Assembly (NCBI RefSeq): GCF_032854445.1
Contig: NC_088295.1
Coordinates: 69,049,249 to 69,113,248, forward strand
DNA from: Liolophura sinensis
Lineage: Eukaryota; Mollusca; Polyplacophora; Chitonida; Chitonidae
Direction of reading: 5' to 3'
DNA: 64,000 nucleotides
Below the pieces are notes generated by a model that was given only the letters and a program-made list of their open reading frames with translations, was not told where the DNA came from and searched no databases. The translations under genes were made by a program, and so were the position numbers. Of this stretch, positions 12,501 to 23,214 are shown one piece after another. Each line of letters begins with the position of its first letter. The first letter of the stretch is position 1.

Positions 12501-15500
12501 ATACTGCAGGCTAAGATGCTTGTAACTACGATGTTTCTGCGGTATGTTTCTGCAGTCAAATCTTGTAGTTGTGGCCTCTCCCGTAGTGTTTAGTGGAATC
12601 TGGACTTTTCTCCACAACACGCACGCTGACCATCAACATCATTATCATCACCTATATATGTATGCACTTTATCATCAAGACCAGATGAACGCTTATACAG
12701 GTACAGGGAGAATTTTAGTTGTATACAGTATGTGACTATTCAGACGATCAAAGAACGCGCCATGTCACCAAGCGCGTATATAGGGAGACAGTTATTTGTA
12801 TATTTCATCTGTGGGCATGACAAGTTTAGATATATAGCTGTCTATGTAGTCTGTACACGTAGTCAGCGTGAATACATTCGGCGGCAAAGACACATTGCTC
12901 AGATGGAGTGAAAGGTCATTTGCTGAAATGGCGTCTAATCGTGAATCCCTGTAGCTATTAGAAACTGGATTTGTGACCTTCTGAAAAAAAAAATTACATC
13001 TCACTTGGAGAAGATCGCCCAATTGACCCGTGTGTGAAACGTCACTGAGAAGGATAGTAGGAACAAGGATCCAGCGGGTCCAGATCCCTCATTTATGGTG
13101 CATTGTTTGAAAGGGGATGAAGAGCGTGCATATTGATATCTTCATCGATGTGATTCCCGTCCATATAGGTCTATTCTCACCCTCTGTCGCATCTTAATTC
13201 ACCACTTAATTCACACCTACATATAGGCCTATACTCACCCTCTGTCGCATCTTAATTCACCACCCAATTCATATCTACATATAGGCAGGCCTGTACCCTC
13301 TGTCGCATCTTAATTCACCACCCAGTTCACATCTACATATAGGCCTGTTCTCACCCTCTGTCGCATCCTCATCACCCTGCCCACATCTACAAACAGGCAT
13401 ATATACTCACCCTCTGTCGCATCCTCACCACCCCGTGTACGTTTTGGCCCATCTCCATGCCTGGATTGGGGGTTAGCCGGCACGTGGCGTACTCATAGAA
13501 CATGTCACTCCCAGGGAAACACCGGCATTGGTTCCGTAATTGACCTGATTAACATACAGACATTCCCTTGGTTAGGCTATTACCTGTAACTGTTTTACAG
13601 TAAAACTCGACAATGCCTTGGATGAAAAAAGGCAGAAAGAAAAAATCGGGCGTCGGTGATCGAGTGGTTAAAACGTTTTAATGGCTCCGAGAGTCTCTCG
13701 CCAATGTGGTCGCTGTGAGTTCAAGTCCATCTCATGCTGGCTACCTATCATGCTAGCTGTCCCTTTTCTTTCCACCATATAATGACTGTTGCTGTCGTAT
13801 AAGTGAAACATTCTTGAGTACGGCGTAAAACACTAATCAAACAAATAAATAATAAAAACGACTAGAAAAGGACACGGCTAAACATGAGCGACTCCAACTT
13901 CATTCACAGACAGTTAAAACCTTGCCAACCGATAGTGAACATAAGTTTCGGTCAGGTCATGCAAGTGCCGAGTCTTAGGTGTGTGACTCGACAGATTCGC
14001 ACTTCCTTTGATAAGATATAACCTAATGTCTGAATATAATGTTTATATGTTTATGTTTATTTATTTCGAGATCCACAAGACAGCGTCCCGTTACTGGCTC
14101 GATAAGAATAATGTCATTTTGACCTGAATATAAAACAAATGATTTGCTATCCATTTGTTCAGAGTAATATAATATAATATACCTAAAATGCTGGAAACAT
14201 ATTAGAATTTTCATTAAAGATGTTAATATATATCCCATCGTCATGTTGTTCACAAGTCTATAGAATTGTTACAACAAAGGTATGGAAGTCTCTGTAGACG
14301 TAGAGACTGAGGGGTCTCAGATTCATACACACGTAGCTCTGAACGATGTGACTCCCATCGGTTGTGGCAAGAAACAGTATACACGCGTATGCACACTGTA
14401 ATCATCACACGAAAACGGGATGCACGCCGTCCACATACGTATATTACTGTTTGTTTACAATCAAACTGACCACCATCATATGCATATAAGATGAAAAGTA
14501 ATAAAATGACTATGACGTTAAACAAAAAAAAACCTTGTTGGTTTCGTGTATTACGCCTGTAGATTGACACCGTACGTCACCAAACAAGCCTCCTAATTTA
14601 AAGAAAGCTAAACTATGAAATAATGTTCATCCTTTAGTCAACTAAAAGATACGTGTCAAATACTTTTATTTATTTTTTCTGATTTTTCTGATAAAGAGTG
14701 TTGAAAGACAATCAAATATTTGATGGAGATGGGCATATTTGATGGTGGGCTTTATGGGTCACACTGACGGTATCTATGAACTCTGACGTCATATCACCAT
14801 TCCTGATGTTCACCAGAAGAAAAGAACATTATTTCAGTAATCTTTTCTTCATAGGTAAAAAGAGTCATTTCAACATTCAGAGTCATGATTAGAGTTGGAT
14901 AAACCTCATGTGACGTCAGAGTTCGCAACCACTGACAGTAGCCTATGGTCCATCGGTCCCAATTACAATTCAAATATTTGAGCGCCTTAAACTCTTTTCA
15001 CAAAAGTCTAAAAAAAAAAAAATGAAATTATATTTGTGCACAGTTGTCTATTGTTAGTGGTCTATTTAGTGATGCCTACTTCGATTTTTAGATGTCTTTT
15101 CTTTTACAGCCACCTATCATTCAACAAGTTTCGGTGTCTTTGCCAGATATCAATCATTTCTCCACACGTCAGTCAGAACATAATGCACATGTAAGTATCC
15201 AAGCACCATCATTTACGAGTTAAACACCAACTAATATACATGTAGTTTAAAAGTCTCCGGCAAACCGATGCAGTAAAAGTTAACGTTGTTCTAGACTCCA
15301 GCCAGTGCAGTGTAAACATATCCAGACAATAACCAATGCAGTAAAAGCCTATATAGTCCTAAACTGCAACGAAAGAAGTGAAATCGTATCCAGACTTCAA
15401 CCATGCAATGTAGCGTAAACGTATCCCGATATCAGCCAGAAGTGTTTATTTATCTACTGCCACCCAGTTCAGTATGTAAACTTATGCAGACTTCATGAAT

Positions 15501-16761
15501 TCTGTGAACAAAACACCAGTAATACACTACAGATTAGCGACACTATAACCAGGCCTGACAGCCGACAGCACAGAGCCAATCTCTCCTCGACCAGGTGATT
15601 GAAGAGTACCTATGAAATGTGAATGAAATCATTTCCATGGTGACTATCATCGTAAATACTTTGTGGCCTTAATAGCATGATATTGATCGTAAAATTATAT
15701 TCATTGTCTGGCATGAAGTACTAAAGTGTCAACAAGCTACGCCCTCTGTTATTGAATGGTATTGATTTTATTACGTCAAGTAACAGTGTTCACTTTTTCT
15801 GGCAATTTAAATATAGATGAGAGCAAAAACACCCCAAGCCTGCCCGGGTCATTGGCAGTGGCTACGGGAACAATAGTCATTGTTCATGACCCAATGCCTG
15901 GGCTATTGTTAACAACTGTCTTAAAAGGTTTTGTGTGTCAGAAACTGCATATACGAAAGAAAAACAGATGGGGACATGTTAAAAGATGGTCCAAGTATAA
16001 GACTATAAAGAAGAGTCAAAGCAGTGTGGAACAAAGTGGATCAGATGAGTACAGTAACGGAGTTTGTTGCACGCGATCGTTGTGATTGTTCATCATGTTT
16101 TATTGGTATATCACATATATAATATGATATATAAACCAATCGTTTGATAGAGATGATATTTACGCAGTGCACTTTAGTGGTTCATTGCGTCTAGCATTGA
16201 CCGAAAATAATAATCTGTTAATTTTAAACGGAAAATTCTGTTGTCTGAATGCATTTCCTTATTATACCACAATTTACTATATCATATTCAACATAATATC
16301 CTGTTAGTGTAATTAACAGAATAATATGCGGTAATAACATTCTAACATACATTCTAACATCACTCAAACTTTGCGCTAAAATTAACAGATTTTTTTTTTT
16401 GGAAATGAGAAAACGTAAAAACTGGATCCTATAACGACACGCATGAGTGGTTACATGCATGCTTATAAAATCATGATATATAGTTATACAAGATGATATT
16501 CCAATATTTTGAGCTGAGAAGTAAAGTAAAACATTCTGCGAATACAACTTATATGCCTGTCTTCACCCTTTGTAAAAATGTCTATCAATGATATTATCAC
16601 ATATATAATGCAGCTATACAATATAAACCTCTATAGTGCATTTGTTGTTGCCCTTTTCATGAGCACTAATAGTCAAATCTCGTCGTGAAAAGAAATACAA
16701 TCTTACCTGATGAAGTATGAAGAAAGACGACGGCCGTCGCTACAAGTAGATATTCCCTCAT
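6554..16761 (-). CDS. Secreted (extracellular) Cu/Zn superoxide dismutase, split gene
   Basis: Converts superoxide to hydrogen peroxide and oxygen; the signal peptide predicts a secreted form. Exons on the minus strand: 16,707-16,761 (start and signal peptide, phase 1 out), 10,772-10,965, 7,626-7,743 and 6,558-6,688. The last three join in frame across GT/AG borders. Seen: GFHVHEFGD (two copper histidines), [13 protein letters not shown] (bridging His and disulphide Cys), [15 protein letters not shown] (zinc His and Asp), [12 protein letters not shown] (fourth copper His), [13 protein letters not shown] (second disulphide Cys). All family ligands are present. The exon for the first beta strands, which must run from phase 1 to phase 0, is not securely found between 10,966 and 16,706. 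If the donor at 6,557 is not used, translation ends in TAA at 6,554-6,556. Introns hold a Tc1 relic, SINEs and tandem arrays. Confidence 0.9.
7400..7560 (-). repeat. SINE family 1 fragment in SOD intron
   Basis: Shares with the full copies the blocks AACCGGGAGAAAC, ACCATTCCACGTGCG, GAGGAAGCCAGCATG-like and CAGCGACCGCATGGGTGAGA, ending in GGCCACGGAGGTC. Followed by a short (TA)n at 7,570-7,590. Diverged and lacking the tail. Confidence 0.6.
7922..9449 (+). mobile_element. Tc1-like DNA transposon (1,528 bp), inactivated, inserted in SOD intron
   Basis: Perfect terminal inverted repeats of at least 20 bases (GTGCTCAAAAGAAAGTATAC at 7,922 and its reverse complement ending at 9,449) are flanked by TA on both sides (7,920-7,921 and 9,450-9,451), the hallmark of Tc1/mariner insertion. 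It carries one transposase gene in plus orientation, opposite to SOD, with two disabling lesions. The intact repeats argue for a fairly recent arrival. Confidence 0.92.
8191..9200 (+). pseudogene. Tc1-family transposase, DD34E, broken by one frameshift and one nonsense codon
   Basis: Start ATG at 8,191 gives an N-terminal helix-turn-helix ([14 protein letters not shown].., [15 protein letters not shown]). The frame then breaks near 8,300-8,310 and continues in another frame ([18 protein letters not shown], then [12 protein letters not shown], an HTH_Tc3-like stretch). The catalytic core shows MFSDESRF (first Asp), HDNARPHTA (second Asp) and [10 protein letters not shown] (Glu), with 34 residues between the second Asp and the Glu, so DD34E. 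A TGA at 8,973-8,975 stands where the family has Trp in LPWPA-type context; the frame continues to a stop at 9,198-9,200. Non-functional as read. Confidence 0.9.
9452..10771. other. SOD intron sequence without recognised feature
   Basis: Between the Tc1 element and the 10,772-10,965 SOD exon. AT-rich, no exon with both splice signals and coding similarity, no clear repeat family. Confidence 0.4.
11040..11226 (-). repeat. SINE family 1 copy, truncated, in SOD intron
   Basis: Contains CGCCGTACTCAAGAATGTTTC, GGCCGGCATTAGGATGGGAAGAAACC, CCCACAACCTTCCAGCAGG and GACCGCATTAATGAGA blocks (given here in parts). It lacks the tRNA-like A-box end. Confidence 0.75.
11340..12190. repeat. 53-bp tandem array, about 13-15 copies, split by a SINE
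   Basis: Repeating unit contains CCTGCCTTTAGCAAAGCGG, TCCAAAGTATATGTAATTA and GGGTAACTATTAATT. Spacing between successive CTTTAGC motifs is 52-53 bases. The array is interrupted at about 11,520-11,744 by a truncated SINE family 2 copy. It lies inside the first large SOD intron. Confidence 0.85.
11525..11744 (-). repeat. Truncated SINE family 2 copy inside the 53-bp array
   Basis: Reads, in reverse orientation, the family-2 body: GACTGGTTGACCAGTATCA, CGCCTTACTTGCCTTCGG, AAGGAGGCACATTGCACG, CATATGACTGAAAAATTGTT, and the terminal CAAGCACTCACTCACTCAC. The tRNA-like head is missing. Confidence 0.8.
12800..12985 (-). other. Exon-like segment of uncertain status in the SOD 5' region
   Basis: An open frame follows a strong acceptor (TTTTTTTTTTCAG, minus strand, near 12,983), and an internal acceptor (CATTTCAG) is phase-compatible with the SOD signal-peptide exon, giving [20 protein letters not shown]. 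Only weak donors follow. It does not resemble the first SOD beta strands, so membership in SOD is doubtful. Confidence 0.2.
13150..13440. repeat. Tandem repeat of about 57-60 bp, five copies
   Basis: Units contain CTCACCCTCTGTCGCATCTT followed by AATTCACCAC and CACATCTACATATAGGC, with decay toward the right end. No coding potential. Confidence 0.8.
13648..13855 (+). repeat. SINE family 1, near full length
   Basis: A tRNA-like head with an A-box region (GGTGATCGAGTGGTTAAAAC) and a B-box (GAGTTCAAGTCC near 13,719), a body CATCTCATGCTGGCTACCT.., and the tail block TTGAGTACGGCGTAAAACAC before an A-rich end CAAATAAATAATAAA. tRNA-derived, Pol III type. Confidence 0.8.
14280..14530 (+). repeat. Degraded SINE-like element
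   Basis: The right part reads ACCACCATCATATGCATATAAG, then TGACGTTAAACAAAAAAAAACC, matching the tail design of other SINE copies in the window. The head is not recognisable. Confidence 0.4.
15115..15195 (+). other. Isolated exon-like segment, plus strand
   Basis: 81 bases flanked by a strong acceptor (GTCTTTTCTTTTACAG) and a consensus donor (GTAAGT), open in phase 0 ([20 protein letters not shown]...). It is antisense to the SOD intron, has no partner exon that I can find, and sits next to a dispersed repeat. It may be chance or a small untracked transcript. Confidence 0.2.
15280..15480. repeat. Diverged outlier of the 31-bp SOD-upstream array
   Basis: Motifs such as CCAGCCAGTGCAGTGTAAAC, ATCCAGACAATAACCAATGC and CGTATCCAGACTTCAACCAT match the 31-bp unit repeated at 17,340-17,885, with irregular spacing. 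Confidence 0.5.
16190..16425. mobile_element. MITE with imperfect terminal inverted repeats (copy A)
   Basis: Left end GACCGAAAATAATAATCTGT-TAATTTT is mirrored at the right by AAAATTAACAGA followed by a T-run and GG. Internally it resembles the element at 55,227-55,463. No coding capacity. Sits just outside the SOD first exon. Confidence 0.6.
16707..16761 (-). CDS. SOD first coding exon: signal peptide
   Basis: ATG at 16,761-16,759 starts [19 protein letters not shown], a short charged N-terminus followed by a hydrophobic core and small residues, a typical secretion signal. The exon ends in a good donor (G|GTAAGA) with one base left over. A TATATA-like element on the minus strand lies near 16,793-16,800, about 35 bases before the ATG, and would imply a very short 5' UTR. 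Link to the downstream SOD exons rests on strand, distance and the fact that extracellular SODs carry such a leader. Confidence 0.7.
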
Positions 16762-17339
16762 CTCTGCGTTATCACCTGAAGTTGTCCGATCCAGTATATA
16801 AGGTAGGCCTATAACCTAGATCTATTGAAATGTGTGTTATATATAATCGAGTGAGAAAAAAATATGACTATATATGTTTTGTACGTCCCGTATACAGGTA
16901 TGTTTACAATCACTGATAGCCAGACTGCAACAGAGTCGCCATGTTACATGTGACCATTCCTTATAAATAGTATCACTCCTGAATCCAGCTGTTACTTTCA
17001 GGTTTGCTTTAGTTCACCCTGTGTGTTGTGTTTTTATAACATTGAAGTGTCTCGCGATGCGCATGCTATGCGCAGGACAAATGCGCCGCGATATCCACAT
17101 TGAGAACATACCATTATACAAACCAAAACGATTGGTTAATTGTTATTTACGCCGTTGCAGTGTTATTTTCTAATTCATGTATATGCATGTGTGATCGGTT
17201 GCGAGCGATTTTATGGGGGAAGGGGGTTATCTCAAACAATATTTGTACAAATTTTCACATCCACATTGACAAGCGATACACAGTCACGTGGATGTACACA
17301 ATACACTTGAAGAGAGTAAGAAGGAAGGGCCATTAATGT

Positions 17340-18705
17340 AGTGTAAACGTTTCCACACACAAGCCAGGGTGCTGTAAGCGTATCCAGACATCAAGTAATG
17401 TTGTGTAAACGTTTCCAGACATAAACCAGAATAATGAAAACATATGTGACATCAACCAATACTACGTACTCAGGTGGTGTACCCGGACATCAACCAGAGC
17501 AGTATAAACGTGCCTAGACATCAACCGGTGCAGTATACACGTGCCTAGACATCAACCAGGGCGGTATAAACGTGCCTAGACATCAACCAGGGCAGTATAA
17601 ACGTGCCTAGACATCAACCAGTGCATACGTGTATGACCGCCATAAACGTATCTAGACATCAACCAGGTCAGTATAAACGTGCCTAGACATCAACCGGTGC
17701 GGTATACACGTGCCTAGACATCAACCAGAGCAGTATAATCGTGCCTAGACATCAACCAGTGCAGTATAAACGAACGTACATATCAACCAGTGTATAATAA
17801 ACGTACCTAGACATCAACCAGTGCAGTATAAACGTATCTAGACATCAACCAGTGCAGTATAACAGTGCCTGGACATCAACCAAAGTAATGTAATTCATGT
17901 AACTGAGGTTTAGAAGATTTTTAAGATGTCGTCGTCATATGACTGAAAAATTGTTAAGTACGACCCTAAACCCCAAGCACTCACTCACTCACTCATTCAG
18001 ATGTAGCTTAAACGCAGCATATTAGACATTACTGGTGAAGAATTACTCAAATTCTATACTGCCATCACATCTAATACACAACCACAGAGCCCAGTATCAC
18101 TGGAGTTGTTCCACACACAGATTATGAACATAGCAATATGAATATAACAATTTTATGTGACCGCCATCAGTAGGCATGTTGGTAAGAACTTAAAGCACAC
18201 TCTCGTTTACCCGATAATTAGGTGATAAATCTGTGTTTGTCGTATCCAGACAACAACCAGTAACTCATTATAAACGTCAACAAACACTGTGTAACCGTTT
18301 CCGCGTATAAACTAATACAGTGTAAGCGTGTCCAGACATCAACTAATGCCGTTAAACTAATGCTGGTACGTAGACATGAACCAGTGATTTATGAAAGCAT
18401 CTCTAGGGCCTATAACACATCCAGACATCAACCATATCGATGTAATGTGATCATGTCCAAACATCATCCAGTGTAGTGTAAGCATATTCAGACATCAACC
18501 AATGCGGTGAAGGCGTATTCATACATCAACTAATGTAGTGTAGGCTTATCCAGACATCAACCAATGCAGTGAAAGAGTATTCAGATGTCAACCAATGTGG
18601 TGAAAGCGTTTTCAAACATTAACCAATGCGGTAAAAGCGTATTCAGACGGCAACCAATGTGGTGAAAGCGTATTCAGACACCAATCAATGTAGTGTAACA
18701 CTACT
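17340..18705. repeat. 31-bp minisatellite upstream of SOD, over 25 copies in two blocks
   Basis: A regular block at 17,340-17,885 has the unit GTGCCTAGACATCAACCAGT plus GCAGTATAAAC. A diverged block at 18,240-18,700 has ATCCAGACATCAACCAATGC with GTGAAAGCGT. Between them lie a SINE family 2 scrap (17,927-17,996) and about 240 bases of unique sequence. The array starts about 0.6 kb upstream of the SOD ATG. Confidence 0.85.
17927..17996 (-). repeat. SINE family 2 terminal fragment within the 31-bp array region
   Basis: Reads TCGTCGTCATATGACTGAAA, AATTGTTAAGTACGACC, and CAAGCACTCACTCACTCAC: only the outer 70 bases of the family. Confidence 0.75.
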
Positions 18706-20135
18706 GACTTAAAGTGTCCCGTAAATATTGCCCTACTGAAAATTTAAAATGATATGTATGTACAGATACTAGAATTTTGAACTATCCCTGTCTGTTCTCT
18801 GTATACATATACCAAATTCCATGTCTGTTACATTCTGACGACTTACGAAACCGTTAAATTAATATGTCTAAAAAAGCAAAAACAAATTTTGCCCTACCTA
18901 ATACAGAAGAAAGTGAATACCGACATCAATTAACTGGAAGAAAAACATCCCGACACGATCTTCTTTATTATCAAGGATTAAAGTTTAAAAAAATTCACAC
19001 GTTTAATGGAAATGGAATACGAACATCTTTGACGAGTGTTGAAACATTAACACCTAATAACCCAGATACATGTAACTTTTATGAGTGCAGTCGTTTATCG
19101 CGATCTTTGTAGTGTTATTAGTGAACAAAACTAGTCGGCTTAACTTCTGTATATTTGTGCTTTGAAATACCTAAAGCGATCTAAAACTACAAGATGGAAT
19201 TCAGAAGATTACCGTCATCGTTACGAGTTCCGTATACACTGCCACACATAAATTTGACCGGCTGTATTTAGACTGTTCGGAAGTTATTTTGTTGTCGCAT
19301 TCTGTACCTATAGTATAAGGCAATAGCCTATCCACAGACAACCTTTAAGTGCGCCACAAACCTGAAGTGGTTTCCAGGGATTGAAAACTGCCTGTAGAAC
19401 AGGCTACTCACCCACAGTGTCCATTATAAATCGCGAGGCCTGAGTTACACATCTTTCTGACTTGGGTTTCATGGTGAGAATACTCAATAGACTACTGCTA
19501 TGCATATAATGGCCACATCCTCAGCTCATGATTGCTAGTGGAATCCTTGTGGAACGCTAGAAGTTTGCTCCGGGTCTACTAATGGAAGGCCATTTTGATT
19601 TATTTAAACAAAATTTTTTCACTTGGCATGATGGCAGGAAGTTTAATGTATGGAGGAATTCGGAGTGGCCGGAGTATACCACGAGCATTTCATGAGTTAC
19701 TGATAACCTCGAACGCCTTGTGAGATCAAACCAAAGATCAAACCAAACAATGCCCTTGGCCACTTATTTTTTTTCCTTTCAGGTCTACCTGAAGTATAGC
19801 GAAAGAAGAGAAGAAAGAATCCCAGGTTCAAGAATGGGATTGGACACACTTAAATCTTGTGTGACATCTATCCAGATTTTTATTGCATCTCAGGCCAGTT
19901 TTATGACAAATGTTCAAGATAACATTTTGGTCACTATGAGAACGTAGATGCATGTACAGGTAACCTGTATCATTTTGCACCAGTACTGAATACTGATACC
20001 TTTTGCTGAGCGATGTTTCTCATTGTACTGTATGTCACTTTAACACATCCTCTGTTGTTGCAAGTAAAGGATTTGATGGTAAAGCACCAGCATCCACTCA
20101 CAGCAACTGTTCGAGATGAAGCTTGCAGAGCACAT
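18706..20135. other. No gene recognised
   Basis: Open frames of up to 82 codons (18,864-19,112 plus, 19,557-19,763 minus) have no recognised family and no convincing splice context. Nothing else structured is evident. Confidence 0.35.
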
Positions 20136-20268
20136 AGATGTATTTATTTATCTGGTTGGAATTCTAAGCAGTACTAACAAGTATTTCACTTATACCACTT
20201 CGGCCAGCGTTATGATGGGAAGAAACCGGGAAGACCCTGGGGGAAACCCACGAATATCCCGAGATTTA
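20136..20268 (-). repeat. SINE family 1 fragment
   Basis: Shows TATTTCACTTATACCACTTC, GGCCAGCGTTATGATGGGAA, and CTGGGGGAAACCCACGA: the tail-proximal half of the family. Confidence 0.7.
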
Positions 20269-20837
20269 GATCACAGAAAACATTTAACAATACCAGCACC
20301 TGTATTAGTATCATAACAAAACTTACTTCTTGAAAAACAGTGAAAATGGTATCTTTTTTATGACAAAACATCTTGGAATCATGTTAAAGTTTAATTTCAT
20401 GTATAATCTGTAATATATGTATGAACAGAAAGATAAAAAGTAAGCAGTGACTGTACCCGAGCTGGTATGACATGAACACATGAAAACTGCCTATATAATT
20501 AACAATAAAATCAACTTCGAGATCAACATTAAGATACTGTAATTAAAATCATACCTACATACGCAACCAACATATCAATGAAGTAGTGAGAATTCTTTAT
20601 CGCCCGCCACCCCCCGACTTTTGGGAGGATTGAACCAACTGAAAATGTATAATACTAAAGTTATCAGTGATTTGAAGCATCGGTAAAATCTCTGCCTCAG
20701 CCAAAAAAAAAAAATCTACCTAAATTTTTAATAATTCAAGATACAAAGAAGAACTGTTTTGATCTGGGTTGCTTTCACACAAGAAATGTTCTCTATTTTC
20801 TGTCTAACAGTGAAGATTCATAATTCATGTATCTAAA

Positions 20838-21108
20838 ATTTATTTGTTTATTTATTTGATTGGTGTTTTACGCCGTACTCAAGAATATTTCACTTATACG
20901 ACGGCGGCCAGCATTATGGTGGGTGGAAACCGGGCACATCCCGGGGGAAACCCACGACCATCCGCAGGTTGCTGGCAGACCTTCCCACTTACGGCCGGAG
21001 AGGAAGCCAGCATAAGCTGGACTTGAACTCACGGCGACCGCATTGGTGAGAGGCTCCTGGGTCATTACGCTGCGCTAGCGCGCTAACCGACTGAGCCACG
21101 GAGGCCCC
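20838..21108 (-). repeat. SINE family 1, full-length reference copy
   Basis: Read on the minus strand it begins with a tRNA-like head (GCCTCCGTGGCTCAGTCGG, then TTAGCGCGC), has a B-box GAGTTCAAGTCC, a body with GCTTCCTCTCCGGCCGTAAG and CACCATAATGCTGGCCGCCG, the tail block CTTGAGTACGGCGTAAAACA, and ends in CAAATAAATAAACAAATAAA. The head resembles a tRNA gene but has no folding acceptor stem, so it is a SINE promoter and not a working tRNA. Confidence 0.9.
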
Positions 21109-21254
21109 TGTATCTAAAATAGTTGTTCCTACCCTTTTTCCTTTTCATAATCAAACAGATATAAAAATGTTATATCCAATGAGCTAACAAAGACGTTGCC
21201 TTTGATATTACTTACGTTAGGGCATAAAGTTAAGGCTAGGTCCAGCAGCCATTT

Positions 21255-21445
21255 GATTTGATTGTTTGATTGGTGTTTTACGCCATACTCAAGAATATTT
21301 CGCTTACATGAGAGCTGCCAGCATTATGTTGGAAGAAAGCCCGGCACAGCCTGGTACAAAACAATGACCATCCGCAGGTTGCTAGCAGATGTTCACCCGG
21401 AAGACCGGAGAGGAAGCTAGCAAGAGCTGGACAGCAGAACGGCAG
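21255..21445 (-). repeat. SINE family 1, diverged copy
   Basis: Shares TTGATTGGTGTTTTACGCCA, CCATCCGCAGGTTGCTAGCA and GGAGAGGAAGCTAGCAAGAG with the copy 150 bases to the left, same orientation. The tRNA head is absent. Confidence 0.75.
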
Positions 21446-22330
21446 TCAAATCACGCCATACTCCTTAGTGTCCACACTCTGTCTTGCACATCCATTTATT
21501 TCTTTTTCTCTCCGATACAAAAAATAGACCCAACAACAGGTTATATTTCCATCTGATTGTGTAAGGCTTGCTTTGACAATTTATCTTCTGCTAGCATTTC
21601 CGAGTGACACTGCCTTTCCTCCACACAGTATTAGTGTTAGCTCATGATTTGCCTGAGAAAAGTTCCAATAATTATGCCACTGTAGAAATACAATACTAAA
21701 GAATGTACACGTACTTTGGCACTGCATTTAGTTTATTGACCTTATCCACCATATTTCCTGGTGGCACTCATTTAAGCTAATTCTATCTGGGCAAATTTCA
21801 TGCATGTCCTATCATATACCTGTATACACATTTGTTGTACAGCAAAAACTGGAGTAAAGCAAATATTTCAAATATTATCACCACTCAGAGTAGTTTCAGC
21901 GGGTTTTCATTGGTGGTTTACAGAGGATATATTTTGTGTAGGGTGTGCAATAAAATAAACATAGAAATACTCTAAGCCTACTCCATTTTGGACATGATAG
22001 CTGATATCACAATGTGATCACAGATTGGTTGGAGATGGGGAGAGCTGTTTAATTTTGGTACTCATCTTTTCAAACCAAAAGCAATTGTTCTGTGATTGTT
22101 CAATTCATCCAAAGTGAATACAAATACATGCCTCATATGTTTTCAACTTAAAAGAAGCCTCCAGCTGTGGCTGTTTTTTGTCTAGAGGGAAGATTCATCA
22201 GAGTGAATGGGACACAATACTGTTTCATTAATGCACGTTCTGGGCAGTACAGCACACATATGTTCACACATGCAAAATACTGTGGAGCTCTGGATAGGGC
22301 ACAAAAAATTCTGTTGTGTTGCCACACATG
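21446..22330. other. No gene recognised
   Basis: Unique AT-rich sequence between the SINE cluster and the compound minisatellite. It may lie in the MLYCD 3' flank; an ATTAAA on the minus strand near 22,050 is the only polyadenylation-like hint seen. Confidence 0.3.
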
Positions 22331-22339
22331 CTCGGTGGA

Positions 22340-23178
22340 TTACATAAAATGCTACACTATCAGCACATATTCTGGATTGTGCACATGTAACACTTCAGTA
22401 TCAGCACACATTCTGGATTGTGCACATGTAACACTTCAGTATCAGCATACATTCTGGACTGTGCACATGTAACACTGCAGTTATCAGCAAACATTCTGGA
22501 TTGTGCACATGTAATGCTGCAGTATCAGCACACATTCTGGACTGTGCACCTATAACAATTCTGTATCAGCAGATATTCTACAAAATGCACACATAGCACT
22601 TCAGTATCAGTACACATTCTGGATTGTGCACACAAAACACTGCAGTTATCAGCACACATTCTGGATTGTACACATGTAATGCTGCAGTATCAGTACACAT
22701 TCTGGATTGTGCACATGTAACACTTCAGTCTCAGGACACATCCTGGATTGTGTGCGTACAGTGTATAACACTTCAGTATCAGCACACATTCTGCATTGGG
22801 CACATACAGTGCATAACTTCAGAATCAGCACACATTCTGGATTGGGCACATACAGTGTATAACACTTCAGTATCAGCACACATTCTGGATTGGGCACATA
22901 CAGTGTATAACACTTCAGTACCAGCACAAGTTCTGCACATTCTGGGCTGTGTACATATACGCATATACTTATACATAAGCATGACTGTGCTTATCTAACA
23001 CTTCAGCACACATTCTGGATTGTGCACATAACACTTTAGCATCAGCACAGTCTGGATTGTGCACATGTAACACTTCAGTATCAGCATATATTCTGGATTG
23101 TGCACATATAACACTTCAGTATCAACACACATTCTGGATAGTGCTCATATAATACTTTAGTGTTAGCACACATTCTGA
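22340..23178. repeat. 41-bp minisatellite, about 20 copies
   Basis: Unit: CACATTCTGGATTGTGCACA, then TGTAACACTTCAGTATCAG. Several units are lengthened by an insertion (ATACAGTGTATAACACTTC) and one is shortened. Open frames across it are artefacts of periodicity. Confidence 0.9.
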
Positions 23179-23214
23179 AAGAATGAATGATTATGGCTTA
23201 ATGCCAATCGGCAA

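Noticed and set aside
15756-16085. 109-codon plus-strand open frame
   Set aside because: No recognisable family, domain or splice partners, and it lies in the SOD intron. Most likely chance.
21040-21107. tRNA gene on the minus strand
   Set aside because: A- and B-box are present, but it is the head of SINE family 1, repeated across the window and without a complete tRNA fold.
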